Shown here: piece after piece, positions 24,645 to 32,686 of the stretch
How positions within the stretch are numbered: position 1 is the first letter of the stretch
Layout: the number at the start of each line of letters is the position of its first letter
DNA from: Athalassotoga sp964433875
GTDB taxonomy: Bacteria > Thermotogota > Thermotogae > Mesoaciditogales > Mesoaciditogaceae
DNA length: 34,190 nt
NCBI GenBank assembly: GCA_964433875.1
Contig: CAYSSO010000018.1
Location: forward strand, 1-34,190
Direction of reading: 5' to 3'
The notes under the pieces: model-generated
What the model was told of the DNA's origin: nothing
Databases searched by the model: none
What the model saw: the letters and a program-made list of their open reading frames with translations, nothing else
Program-made: the position numbers and the translations under genes

Positions 24645-24845
24645 CATCACAGATTTCTCGATAACCATGACATTTCTCTCAAACACCTATGAAATAAGGA
24701 AAATTTTGACTTCCAAGATCGCGTTTTTTAAGGGGGTAAGACAGGGTTGAGTTTTGATCATATCCGGGGGTGTCCAAAAGTGAAAATGTGGTGATTTTAG
24801 AGCGAAATGCTGGAAATGGTTGTCCCGCAAGGGATTGCGTGATCT

Positions 24846-24947
24846 GAAAATTGTCAACTCGGCAGAAGCATTTTTCATCAGCAAATCAACAAGTTGATCA
24901 ACGTTCATGCCTGAATTTTCAACCATCTCACATGTTACTTTCACCAT
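24846..24947 (-). pseudogene. 5' fragment of a Dps/ferritin-like gene
   Basis: From ATG 24947 the minus strand reads MVKVTCEMVENSGMNVDQLV then DLLMKNASAELT, which resembles the N-terminus of Dps-like/ferritin-like proteins (I-D-V-D-x-L-x-x-L-L-x-x-A-x-A-E-x-T). A proper ribosome site AAGGTG precedes it. After ELTIF the frame stays open to 24687, but the residues no longer look like a four-helix ferritin. The gene appears cut, with foreign or scrambled sequence fused downstream. Intact relatives store or detoxify iron. Confidence 0.5.
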
Positions 24948-24968
24948 ATTACACCTTGGCGATGTTCT

Positions 24969-25015
24969 ATGAAGCAGGAAACCCCGCCGTCTATACGACA
25001 GGGCAGTTCACTCAA
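24969..25015 (+). mobile_element. Probable IS200/IS605-type right-end remnant
   Basis: GAAGCAGGAAACCCCGCCG (from 24971) followed by an imperfect hairpin (CCCCGCCGTC, loop TATAC, GACAGGGC) and then CAGTTCACTCAA is very like the right ends of IS200/IS605-family TnpB elements, where a C-rich/G-rich hairpin is followed by AGTTCAC and TCAA. No transposase ORF remains. The hairpin is degenerate, so this is a fossil. Confidence 0.45.
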
Positions 25016-25029
25016 AAGTCGAATGTCAT

Positions 25030-25079
25030 TCGCCATTGGTGAAAAAAGTGTTATACTATTGGTGACTCACCATTGGTGA
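25030..25079 (+). promoter_or_regulatory. Repeated ATTGGTGA operator-like sites ahead of the STAND ATPase
   Basis: ATTGGTGA occurs at 25035-25042, 25058-25065 and 25072-25079. The third copy is in a perfect palindrome TCACCA-T-TGGTGA (25067-25079), and the first in a near-palindrome TCGCCA-T-TGGTGA (25030-25042). A -10-like TATACT (25052-25057) lies between them, so a bound regulator would cover the promoter. Confidence 0.55.
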
Positions 25080-25092
25080 AAGGAGAGACTTT

Positions 25093-26181
25093 ATGAATCC
25101 GTTTTACGTTGGACGTGAGTTCAAAAGAGATGCTTTTATAGACAGAGAAGAAGAAACCAAAGAGGTTTTAAAGATAATAAAATCTTCAAACAACGTTGTC
25201 TTGTACGCACCAAGGAGATTTGGCAAAACATGGTTTGCCAAAAATTTGGAAGAAGTTCTAAAAACAGAAAAGATAAACTCTATGTGGATCGATATGTTCT
25301 CAATTGTAACGGTCAAGCAATTCATATCGAGATTCAATCAAGAAGTTTCATTAACTTTGAAGATGAATTTGCTTGATTACATGAAAAAATACCTCTCGGA
25401 CCACATCGCAAGTTTTTCGATCAACATCGCTGGCACTAACCTTGAATTTAAACCGTCATCTGAAGAAGAAATCTGGGAGGTGCTTTTCAAGACTCTTACC
25501 GCCTTCCAATCAAAATCGAACGAGAAGATCGTGATATTTATAGACGAAGTGCAGGAAATGGTCAAGATGGGAGAAAAATTCGAAGGAATTTTGAGAACGG
25601 CTATTCAGCACCAGTCAAATGTAAATTACGTGTTTTTGGGCTCGAGAAAATCCATCGTTGAAGAAATTTTCTTTCAAAAGACACATTCTCTTTTTAAAAG
25701 CGCTATAAAATACGATCTTTCGAGATATCTTCCCGAAATTGAAACGAGAAATTTCATAATCAAATCTTTTGAAAAAACAAATAAAAAAATTTCATCATCG
25801 GCCGTTGATTCTATAATTACCTTTTCAAAGTTTCACCCTTTTTATGTTCAACTTATATCCTCTCAGGTATGGAATTACAAAGACAAAATAGAAAGCAAGG
25901 ACGTCGAAAGTTGTGTTTCGAATCTTATTTCCCAAAATGAATACTTTTTTCAGAATTTGATTGAAAATATGAATTCAAAATACGCATTATCCATTCTCAA
26001 GATGATTTCCTCAGGTGAATTTTCGTATTCGGCCGACAATCTTATAAAATGGGAGATAAGATCTCCAGCATCGATTGCCAAGGTCATCAAGAATTTGGAA
26101 GAAAAGGAAATAATCATCAAGGTAGATGGTAAATATTTCATAGAAGATCCTCTTTTCGAGACATTCGTAAAAAAGATATGA
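25093..26181 (+). CDS. STAND/archaeal-type AAA ATPase (PF01637-like)
   Basis: A 362-residue ATPase. It starts NPFYVGREFKRDAFIDREEE, the archaeal ATPase entry motif. Walker A is APRRFGKT (residues 39-46) and Walker B VIFIDEVQEM (about 155-165). FLGSRKSIVEEIF holds a sensor-type residue, and the C-terminal part (about 270-362) looks like a winged helix. Such proteins are common in archaea and Thermotogae; their roles are mostly unknown, some acting as switch ATPases or in toxin/defence loci. AAAGGAGAG precedes ATG 25093. Its promoter region carries repeated palindromes, so expression is probably tightly controlled. Confidence 0.88.
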   Translation: MNPFYVGREFKRDAFIDREEETKEVLKIIKSSNNVVLYAPRRFGKTWFAKNLEEVLKTEKINSMWIDMFSIVTVKQFISRFNQEVSLTLKMNLLDYMKKYLSDHIASFSINIAGTNLEFKPSSEEEIWEVLFKTLTAFQSKSNEKIVIFIDEVQEMVKMGEKFEGILRTAIQHQSNVNYVFLGSRKSIVEEIFFQKTHSLFKSAIKYDLSRYLPEIETRNFIIKSFEKTNKKISSSAVDSIITFSKFHPFYVQLISSQVWNYKDKIESKDVESCVSNLISQNEYFFQNLIENMNSKYALSILKMISSGEFSYSADNLIKWEIRSPASIAKVIKNLEEKEIIIKVDGKYFIEDPLFETFVKKI

Positions 26182-26216
26182 TTTTACCTTTTTTCAAAAT
26201 AAGTAGGAGATGAATC

Positions 26217-27149
26217 GTGATCTTCGTTATCATTTTAGTCTCTGCCCTCGTTGGCTGGTCTTTGGGAAGAAATAACGTTGCAACTTTGTTTGGCCCTTCT
26301 GTTGTATCAGGTATCATGAATTACAGAGTTGCAACTGTGATGGCAGGTGTTTTTGTCCTTGCCGGATCGATTATACACGGCAGCGCAGGACTTTCAACTG
26401 TTAATTCAATAACAAAGGTATCTTTGGATATTTCCTTAAGCGCATCGATTGGAACGGCCATTTTAATCATTTTGATGACTCATTTTTCCATACCGACATC
26501 CATAACTCAGGGCATAGTCGGATCTTTGGTAGGTCTTGGAATGATCAATGGTTACGTGAACTGGAATATCGTCTTAAAAGTTGCGATATTCTGGGCAATA
26601 GCGCCTTTTGGAGCAATTGCGATATCTTTTATCTTTCACAAACTACTTTCCATACATTTCAACAAAATCAAATCTTTAAGAAAAAGGCAAACGATTTTGC
26701 AGATAATGACTCTGCTTTTTGGCATATACGCATCTTACTCTCTTGGCGCAAACAACGTTGCAAATGTCGTAGGTCCGTTTGTTGGAAAGGGTATGCTTAA
26801 CACAACTCAGGCACTTTTTATAGGTGGAAGTGTTATGGCATTCGGTGCTCTCATGTCAAGCAAAAAAGTTATCTATTCTGTCGGCAAAAATATAACATCG
26901 ATGGAACCCTTCGATGCTTCAATCGCCGTGTTTGCGGAATCAACGACACTTTTTGTATATTCATTACTTGGCATACCGACATCGAGCGTTCAATCAAGCA
27001 TAGGATCGACCATAGGTGTAGGGTTTGTCAAGGGTTTAAAAACAGTGAACTTTAAAGGTATATCAAGTATGATCATGGGATGGATCATCACTCCGTTTTT
27101 AACGGCCTTAATTTCCATAATGATTTACCAAATTTTAAAGATACTCTGA
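26217..27149 (+). CDS. PiT-family inorganic anion (phosphate-type) transporter
   Basis: The 310-residue membrane protein has the internal repeat of PiT carriers: SLGRNNVATLFGPSV near the N-terminus and SLGANNVANVVGPFV in the middle, each followed by hydrophobic helices (about nine in all). It would co-transport phosphate, or a related anion such as sulfate, with Na+ or H+. In both repeats the usual GANDxAN aspartate is Asn, and the first repeat also has Arg for Ala. This may change ion coupling or substrate. GTG 26217 follows AGGAGATGA (26205-26212). It lies 35 bases after the ATPase gene and could share its transcript. Confidence 0.88.
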   Translation: MIFVIILVSALVGWSLGRNNVATLFGPSVVSGIMNYRVATVMAGVFVLAGSIIHGSAGLSTVNSITKVSLDISLSASIGTAILIILMTHFSIPTSITQGIVGSLVGLGMINGYVNWNIVLKVAIFWAIAPFGAIAISFIFHKLLSIHFNKIKSLRKRQTILQIMTLLFGIYASYSLGANNVANVVGPFVGKGMLNTTQALFIGGSVMAFGALMSSKKVIYSVGKNITSMEPFDASIAVFAESTTLFVYSLLGIPTSSVQSSIGSTIGVGFVKGLKTVNFKGISSMIMGWIITPFLTALISIMIYQILKIL

Positions 27150-27164
27150 TCTTTAGCAAATCAC

Positions 27165-27323
27165 TTACGTGTTATCTTTGAAAATTTGATTGATCTTTTC
27201 ATTCATGATTTTAACATCATCGACAGTTTCAAAATTTTGATCATTTGAATCTTTTAGTGAATGTGGTTGTTTGCCATTGTACAAATTGGATAATGTGTGT
27301 TTGGACGCGATCCAATATTTTCT
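27165..27323 (-). pseudogene. Unidentified coding remnant (C-terminal fragment)
   Basis: The minus strand is open for 52 codons and ends at TAA 27167-27165. It reads YWIASKHTLSNLYNGKQPHS and then DQNFETVDDVKIMNEKINQI. The composition looks like protein, but no start codon with a ribosome site is found and a TAG closes it upstream. I do not recognise it. It could be a gene tail or chance. Confidence 0.25.
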
Positions 27324-27530
27324 CTAAATAAACCTTATAAGTGGTGGAAGCATGTTAAGATTTGGGCTTGTATAAGTTGTATAATAACAAAGTTCATGAG
27401 TGCAAGATGGAAACAGTTTCCCAAAAAGTCATTTTTGTTCGATGAAAACATACATAAACTTGTTTCAAAATATTTTTCAAAAATCAATTTACGCCTGAAA
27501 TACGTAGGCTTATTGTTAAGAGGTGAGATT
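27324..27530 (+). other. Leader of the peptidase E gene
   Basis: A+T-rich, no gene recognised. An open frame from 27297 joins peptidase E, but its residues are not family-like. A -10 TATAAT (27380-27385) with a poor -35 could start transcription about 140 bases ahead of the gene. GAGGTGA near 27521 is the ribosome site. Confidence 0.35.
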
Positions 27531-28244
27531 ATGGGATATATTGTCGCAATTGGCGGTGGAGAAATTTCGCAATTTGAAACTTTGGAAATAGACAAAAGGA
27601 TAGTCGAACTGACGGGAAAAGACAGACCGAATGCTTTGTTCATACCAACCGCAAGCGGAGAACCATCTGAATACTGTCAGACTTTTGAGGAAGTTTACGG
27701 AAAACGCCTCGGATGCAAAACGGATGTACTCTTTTTGACAACTAAGGCGGTAAGTCACGATGAGATCGAAGACAAGATACTTTCGGCCGATCTTGTGTAT
27801 GTGGGCGGTGGGGACACAAGAATGATGATGAATGTTTGGAAAGAAAAGGGAGTTGACAGGTTGCTCTCTGAAAGATACAAAAAAGGCCTTGTGCTTTCCG
27901 GACTGAGCGCCGGCGCCATATGTTGGTTTAAATATGGCTTCAGTGATTCTGAAAGATTTTCAAATTCAGATCAATGGAATTACATCATTGTCGAAGGTCT
28001 TAACCTTGTTGATGGGATATTCTGTCCGCACTTGAACGAAGAAAACAGAAAGCCTGAATTTACAAAATTCATGATGAATTTTTCTGGTGTTGGATTTGGA
28101 ATCGAAAACAAATGCGCAATGGAAATCGAAGATGACGGGTTTAGGATAATATCTGTCGGCGGAAATGCGTTTCTTTTCAAAGATAAAAAGATCGAACCTT
28201 TGAATGCCGGAGAAAATTATAAATTCAAATCGATAGCCTCATAA
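27531..28244 (+). CDS. Peptidase E-like serine peptidase (S51 family)
   Basis: A 237-residue S51 peptidase. It begins MGYIVAIGGGEI, and the nucleophile elbow GLSAGAICWF places the catalytic serine at Ser126. FIPTASGEPSEYC and LVYVGGGDTRMMMNVW are family blocks. His167 in FCPHLNEENR is the likely catalytic histidine. Peptidase E cleaves N-terminal Asp dipeptides (alpha-aspartyl dipeptidase); cyanophycinase is related. The ATG at 27531 has GAGGTGA upstream and matches the family N-terminus. It is followed within 13 bases by the sugar kinase gene. Confidence 0.88.
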   Translation: MGYIVAIGGGEISQFETLEIDKRIVELTGKDRPNALFIPTASGEPSEYCQTFEEVYGKRLGCKTDVLFLTTKAVSHDEIEDKILSADLVYVGGGDTRMMMNVWKEKGVDRLLSERYKKGLVLSGLSAGAICWFKYGFSDSERFSNSDQWNYIIVEGLNLVDGIFCPHLNEENRKPEFTKFMMNFSGVGFGIENKCAMEIEDDGFRIISVGGNAFLFKDKKIEPLNAGENYKFKSIAS

Positions 28245-28257
28245 GGAGTTGATCACA

Positions 28258-29334
28258 TTGTCAGGGATAATAGTCGCAGGCCATACCTGTGTTGATCTTA
28301 TACCTCAATGGAACGGAAAGTTCGAAGACATAAAGCCAGGTTATCTTATCGTCACAGGTCAGATGATGTTCTCGACTGGCGGTGCCGTACCCAATACAGG
28401 TGTCGATCTCAAAAGGCTTGGACTTGATCCTATCCTTATTGGCAAAATAGGCAATGATCTCATCGGGAAGATAACCCTTGATGTCATAAGTCGCGATGGT
28501 GATGATTTGACAAGGTATATGTCGAAAAGTACCGAAGCCGGTTCATCTTACACGCTTGTTTTAAGCCCTCCAAATTCCGACAGGGCATTTTTGCATTATC
28601 CAGGCATCAACGACACATTTTGTGCCAGAGATATTCCATTCGATAAGATTGAAGGTCAGATCTTCCATTTCGGATATCCACCCGTCATGAAGAAAATATA
28701 CGGTAACGATGGAGCGGAACTTGTCAAAATCTTTAAAATCGCACACGAAAGAAAGATGGTAACCTCTCTCGACATGACAATGCCAGATCCGAATTCTGAA
28801 TCTGGCAGGATAGACTGGAAAAAATTTTTGTCCAATGTGCTTCCATACACGGATATCTTTCTTCCGAGTTTGGACGAGATACTCTTTATGACACGAAAAA
28901 ACGGCGATCTGACTCACGAACTTTTGATCGATCTCACCGATGAACTTTTGGGATACGGTGCAAAGATAGCCGTGATAAAAATTGGCAAAGATGGTGCATA
29001 TCTAAGAAGCGGCAAAGTAAAATCAGACGATTTGCTTGCCAATTTAATCGAGCCAAAAGCATGGTCAGAAGTTGAGGTAATCTCGCCTGCCTTTAGAACA
29101 GATGTAGTCGGGACAACTGGATCCGGAGACGCATCTATTGCGGGATTTCTTGCAAAATTTCTGCAAGGTGGTGATCCAGATGAGACGATGGATTTCATGT
29201 GTGCAACCGGAGCCTTTTGCACGGAAGCAATAGATTCAACGAGCGGTGTAAAGCACATGAAAATAATAGAAGAAAGGATAAAGCGCGGATGGGAAAGATT
29301 ACCATCCAGAATTGGAGGAACTTATGAACGTTAA
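28258..29334 (+). CDS. PfkB-family carbohydrate kinase
   Basis: A 358-residue ribokinase-type enzyme that should phosphorylate a sugar or nucleoside with ATP. N-terminal IIVAGHTCVDLIP and STGGAVPNTGVDLKRLGLDP form the sugar-binding lid region. The C-terminal signature DVVGTTGSGDASIAGFLAKF carries the catalytic Asp and anion hole. It is longer than most members (about 300-320). Start: TTG 28258 lies nine bases after GGAG (28245-28248), while TTG 28249 is too close. The gene overlaps the aldolase by 11 bases, implying that the two act in one pathway: phosphorylate, then cleave. Substrate unknown. Confidence 0.9.
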   Translation: MSGIIVAGHTCVDLIPQWNGKFEDIKPGYLIVTGQMMFSTGGAVPNTGVDLKRLGLDPILIGKIGNDLIGKITLDVISRDGDDLTRYMSKSTEAGSSYTLVLSPPNSDRAFLHYPGINDTFCARDIPFDKIEGQIFHFGYPPVMKKIYGNDGAELVKIFKIAHERKMVTSLDMTMPDPNSESGRIDWKKFLSNVLPYTDIFLPSLDEILFMTRKNGDLTHELLIDLTDELLGYGAKIAVIKIGKDGAYLRSGKVKSDDLLANLIEPKAWSEVEVISPAFRTDVVGTTGSGDASIAGFLAKFLQGGDPDETMDFMCATGAFCTEAIDSTSGVKHMKIIEERIKRGWERLPSRIGGTYER

Positions 29335-30157
29335 AGAACTGAGAATGTCAAGGATTTTGAATCCAAAAAGCGGAAAATCAGTTATCATCCCCATTGATCA
29401 TGGCATCGTTATGGGCAACGTTGAAGGACTCGAAGATCCCCTTAAAATTTTGAAGCAGTTGATAGATATAGGCATAGACGGAACGCTTTTAAGCCCCGGA
29501 ATTGGAAAGATATCTCTTGATTTGTTTTCATCGAAAGATGCGCCGGGAAGAATTTTGACGGCAGATATTCCTCTGTTATCGACGGTGCCGGGAGGATCTG
29601 GAGAGGTCGTCGGACACGAGATAATCGCAGATGTCGAATTTGCGCTCAGATACAATTTTGATATTGTCAAAGTATTACTCCCGTGGGGAGAGCGCGAACA
29701 TGTACAGATGGAAAGTGTAAGGGTAGTCAGCGCACTTGCGAATGAATGTGACAGATGGAATATGCCGCTTATGGTTGAGCCTGTCTTATGGGGAGAGGCA
29801 ATACCCAAAGAGAAAAGAAATGATCCCAAACTCATCGAGCACGCGTCGAGGATGGCGCTCGAGATGGGAGCAGACATATTGAAGATTCCATACACGGGCG
29901 ATAAGTCCGAATTCAAAGATCTTGTAAATAATCTTAAAGCGCCGGTCTTCATTTTAGGCGGGCCTAAAATGGATAACGTCGAAGGAGTCTTAAGGGTTGC
30001 AAAAGAATCCATTGAGGCCGGTGCAAAAGGAATAGTATTCGGAAGAAATGTGTGGCAAAATCCAAAGATGAAAGGTCTTGTCGGTGCACTAAAAGCGGTA
30101 GTTCATGGTAACGCAGAGATTTCATACGCCATGAACAACTTTAACCTTCTCGGGTAA
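29324..30157 (+). CDS. Class I aldolase, DeoC/FbaB/LacD family
   Basis: The 277-residue TIM-barrel aldolase opens RMSRILNPKSGKSVIIPIDH and then GIVMGNVEGLEDP, like archaeal-type fructose-1,6-bisphosphate aldolase, ADH synthase and LsrF. The Schiff-base lysine is probably the Lys in ADILKIPYTG; the phosphate-binding end is GAKGIVFGRNVWQNP. It would split a ketose phosphate into two smaller parts. ATG 29324 is chosen because GGAGGAA precedes it; an in-frame TTG at 29312 is part of that ribosome site. The 3' end overlaps the convergent deoR gene by 36 bases. Confidence 0.88.
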   Translation: MNVKELRMSRILNPKSGKSVIIPIDHGIVMGNVEGLEDPLKILKQLIDIGIDGTLLSPGIGKISLDLFSSKDAPGRILTADIPLLSTVPGGSGEVVGHEIIADVEFALRYNFDIVKVLLPWGEREHVQMESVRVVSALANECDRWNMPLMVEPVLWGEAIPKEKRNDPKLIEHASRMALEMGADILKIPYTGDKSEFKDLVNNLKAPVFILGGPKMDNVEGVLRVAKESIEAGAKGIVFGRNVWQNPKMKGLVGALKAVVHGNAEISYAMNNFNLLG

Positions 30158-30903
30158 GATTTTGATAAGTTCATCTACTCTGCCGTCAGTTATGACGGCA
30201 CTTATTTTATCCACCGGTACAGTTAGAAATGTGGACTTTTTGAATAACTTCGAACTGTCGACGAGCAAATAAACTTTGTTCGAATTTTCAACCATCGTCT
30301 TTTTTATAACGCTTTCTGAAGGATTGGTCTCAAATGTCCCTTCGTTGGGTTCAAAAGTTCTACAGGAAATGAAAGCCTTTTCGACATTTAACTCTTTTAT
30401 CATCTTTTCTGCCGTTGTCCCTATTACGGACATGTTGTCAGATCTTATCATTCCGCCTATTATAGTCACGGTATTTGTAGGGTTTTTTATCAATTCAAGG
30501 GCCGTCACGAGGCTGCTTGTCACGACATGCAAATTGTTTCTTTTTTCTCTGCACACTCTTGCAAATTCAAAGGTTGTCGATGATGCGTCTATAAAGATCG
30601 CGTCTCCGTCTTCGACGAGTTCAACGGCGATCTTTGCAATTAAAGCCTTTTCATTTGCATGAGACATGCGTCTTTGCGCAAATTGAGCCTCTGGAGGATT
30701 TGAATCTATCTTTTTTATTCCGCCGTAGACCTTTTGAACGAGCGATCTTTCATTCAACTCTTTCATGTCACGCCTTATGGTTATCTCGGAAACGTTGAGC
30801 AACTTTTTCATCTCATCTATAGAAAGAAAATCTTTCTCATTTACAAGTTCTAAAATCCTGTTCCATCTTTCTCTTTTAAAAAGTTTATGATCTATTTTAT
30901 CAT
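30122..30903 (-). CDS. DeoR-family transcriptional repressor, start codon out of frame
   Basis: The sensor domain is clear: FAQRRMSHANEKALIAKIAV, IFIDASSTTFEFA and VEKAFISCRTFEPNEGTF are the DeoR C-terminal effector domain that binds sugar phosphates. The HTH reads FLSIDEMKKLLNVSEITIRR, but its first half lies upstream of the first in-frame ATG (30811), where the frame stays open (KRERWNRILELVNEKD) with no ATG, GTG or TTG. An ATG at 30903-30901, four bases after GGAG, is one base out of frame; adding one A to the AAAA at 30898-30895 would fuse it and give a normal 260-residue DeoR protein. It probably controls the neighbouring sugar genes. Confidence 0.85.
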
Positions 30904-30952
30904 CACACTCCTTTAAAAGATTTTATCACAAAAATGAGTTCAGCAATCTGAG

Positions 30953-30982
30953 TTTAATTTCTCGCCGTACAAATAGTATAAT
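30953..30982 (+). promoter_or_regulatory. Candidate promoter for the SsuABC-like operon
   Basis: A perfect -10 TATAAT (30977-30982) with a weak -35 TTTAAT (30953-30958), 18 bp apart, 38 bases before the start codon, in the intergenic region shared with deoR. Confidence 0.5.
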
Positions 30983-31019
30983 AATTATAGTTACAATAAT
31001 CACAAATTGGGGTGATAAA

Positions 31020-31952
31020 ATGAGAAAAATCGCCTTTTTGATTTTACTTTCTATAATTGTAACTGTGTCGATTGCCAGCGGTGTGACGCTCATGAATCCT
31101 CTTGGACCGACAACGATCCCGATCGCTCCGATCATGAAAGGCATTGTAACGGGTGGCGCGACGATAAACGTGAAACTATGGCAGAACACCGATGAGGCTA
31201 TAGCAATGATCGCTTCAAACCAGACTGACTTTGCGGTCTTGCCCGTTACGCTCGGAGCAATCCTGTATTCAAAGGGAATAAAGATATCCCTTCTCGGAGT
31301 TTACGAATGGAAGGTTTTTTACCTTGTCGTCTCAAAAGACGCGACCTTTACGGGATGGAAAAGTCTTGTTGGAAAATCAATTTACACGCCCGAAGGTCGT
31401 GGTCAGACCGTCGATGTACTCATGAGATACATGATGTCGCTGGATGGCGTGATACCGGACAAAGACGTTAAGATATATTACCTTCAGCCTCAGGAAATAG
31501 TTGCACTTTTCAGATCTGGCAAGATCGATTATGCGGCTCTTCCAGAACCTTTCGTGACGATGGCAATTTCCGGAGGATACGGTAAGATAGCACTTGATTT
31601 TCAAAAAGCGTGGGGGGAAGAGATGAACCTTCCAGATAGGATACCAATAGCGGGGCTATTTGTAATGGATAACTTTGCAAATTCGCATCCTCAAACTGTC
31701 CTTGATGTCGAACGAACTTTTGAAAGATCGATAGAATGGATGAATCAAAATATCGATCAGGCGCTTGAACTTTCGAAAACGTACCTTTCCATACCGATAC
31801 CTATTTTGAAAGAATCAATGAAAAGAATGGAATTCTATTATCTTCCTATCTCAAAATGCAAATCAGACGTGGAGATCTTTCTTTCAAAATTGAATGAACT
31901 TTATCCACAAGGCATGCCGTCCGTTCCTGGAGAGAACTTTTACGGAGATTGA
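31020..31952 (+). CDS. NitT/TauT/SsuA-type ABC transporter substrate-binding protein
   Basis: A 310-residue exported protein. A signal peptide (MRKIAFLILLSIIVTVSIAS) has no lipobox cysteine, so it is probably free in the periplasm or anchored by other means. The fold segments WQNTDEAIAMIASNQTDFAV, KSLVGKSIYTPEGRG and GKIDYAALPEPFVTMAI are typical of SsuA/TauA/ThiY-like binding proteins. The substrate could be a sulfonate, nitrate, a pyrimidine precursor or another small anion; not resolvable here. GGGGTGAT (31009-31016) precedes ATG 31020. The permease gene overlaps its stop. Confidence 0.87.
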   Translation: MRKIAFLILLSIIVTVSIASGVTLMNPLGPTTIPIAPIMKGIVTGGATINVKLWQNTDEAIAMIASNQTDFAVLPVTLGAILYSKGIKISLLGVYEWKVFYLVVSKDATFTGWKSLVGKSIYTPEGRGQTVDVLMRYMMSLDGVIPDKDVKIYYLQPQEIVALFRSGKIDYAALPEPFVTMAISGGYGKIALDFQKAWGEEMNLPDRIPIAGLFVMDNFANSHPQTVLDVERTFERSIEWMNQNIDQALELSKTYLSIPIPILKESMKRMEFYYLPISKCKSDVEIFLSKLNELYPQGMPSVPGENFYGD

Positions 31953-32686
31953 AGATACTTCTTGGGATTTTGATATTTTTGATCGCATGGCAGATCTTTG
32001 CGACTATTCTTAATGTTCCATTGATTCTGCCTTCTCCATACCTTACATTTGAATCTCTTTACCATCTTGCGCTTCAGCTGGAGACTTATCAGGCAATACT
32101 TAGCACAGTGTGGAAAAGTCTTTTGGTACTCTTAATGGTTGTGGTAATTGGTACTCCCGTCGGGTTTTTAATGGGTATAAATGAAAGCATTTATCAGATA
32201 TTCAGGCCTGCCATTACAGTCGTTCAGGCCGTACCGGTTATATCGTGGCTTGCGCTTGTCATATTTGTCTGGGGAATAGGATGGAAAGGCCCTGTTGTCA
32301 TAAGTTTTTTGTCTCTTCTTCCCATCTCGATCTTCACAACGGCGGCAGGTGTAAGAAGTACTGACACAAATTTGATAGAAATGGCGAGAGTCTACAAAGT
32401 ACCTTATGTCAGGATCATAAGGACGATATATCTCGGATCATTGATCCCGTTCATATTTTCGACTGTTGAAGTCATAATAGGGGATGTATGGAAGGTTATA
32501 GTCGTTTCAGAATATCTTTGTGGCTCTAATGGAATAGGAGTTCTTATCTCATGGGCAAGGCAATATGTCGACGTGCCGAGAATTTATGCGCTCACAATAA
32601 TAGCCGTAACACTTGGAATAACATCTGAAAGGCTCGTAAAGTTCGCATTCAGAAAAGCACTTGAAAAATGGCAGATACGATCTTAA
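31949..32686 (+). CDS. ABC transporter permease, SsuC/TauC type
   Basis: The 245-residue membrane protein has six hydrophobic helices and the BPD permease EAA-type loop MARVYKVPYVRIIRTIYLGS. The early segment VGTPVGFLMGINESIYQIFR is typical of the SsuC/NrtB branch. It starts at TTG 31949, overlapping the binding protein stop by four bases (ATTGA), so translation is coupled. It would form the homodimeric channel energised by the following ATPase. Confidence 0.9.
   Translation: MKILLGILIFLIAWQIFATILNVPLILPSPYLTFESLYHLALQLETYQAILSTVWKSLLVLLMVVVIGTPVGFLMGINESIYQIFRPAITVVQAVPVISWLALVIFVWGIGWKGPVVISFLSLLPISIFTTAAGVRSTDTNLIEMARVYKVPYVRIIRTIYLGSLIPFIFSTVEVIIGDVWKVIVVSEYLCGSNGIGVLISWARQYVDVPRIYALTIIAVTLGITSERLVKFAFRKALEKWQIRS

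Noticed and set aside
27297..27530. N-terminal extension of peptidase E from an upstream ATG
   Set aside because: The added 78 residues are not family-like and lack a ribosome site, whereas ATG 27531 has GAGGTGA and the conserved N-terminus.
29398..30012. Minus-strand ORF of 204 codons antisense to the aldolase
   Set aside because: Serine/proline-rich composition from reverse reading of a well-conserved gene; no ribosome site.
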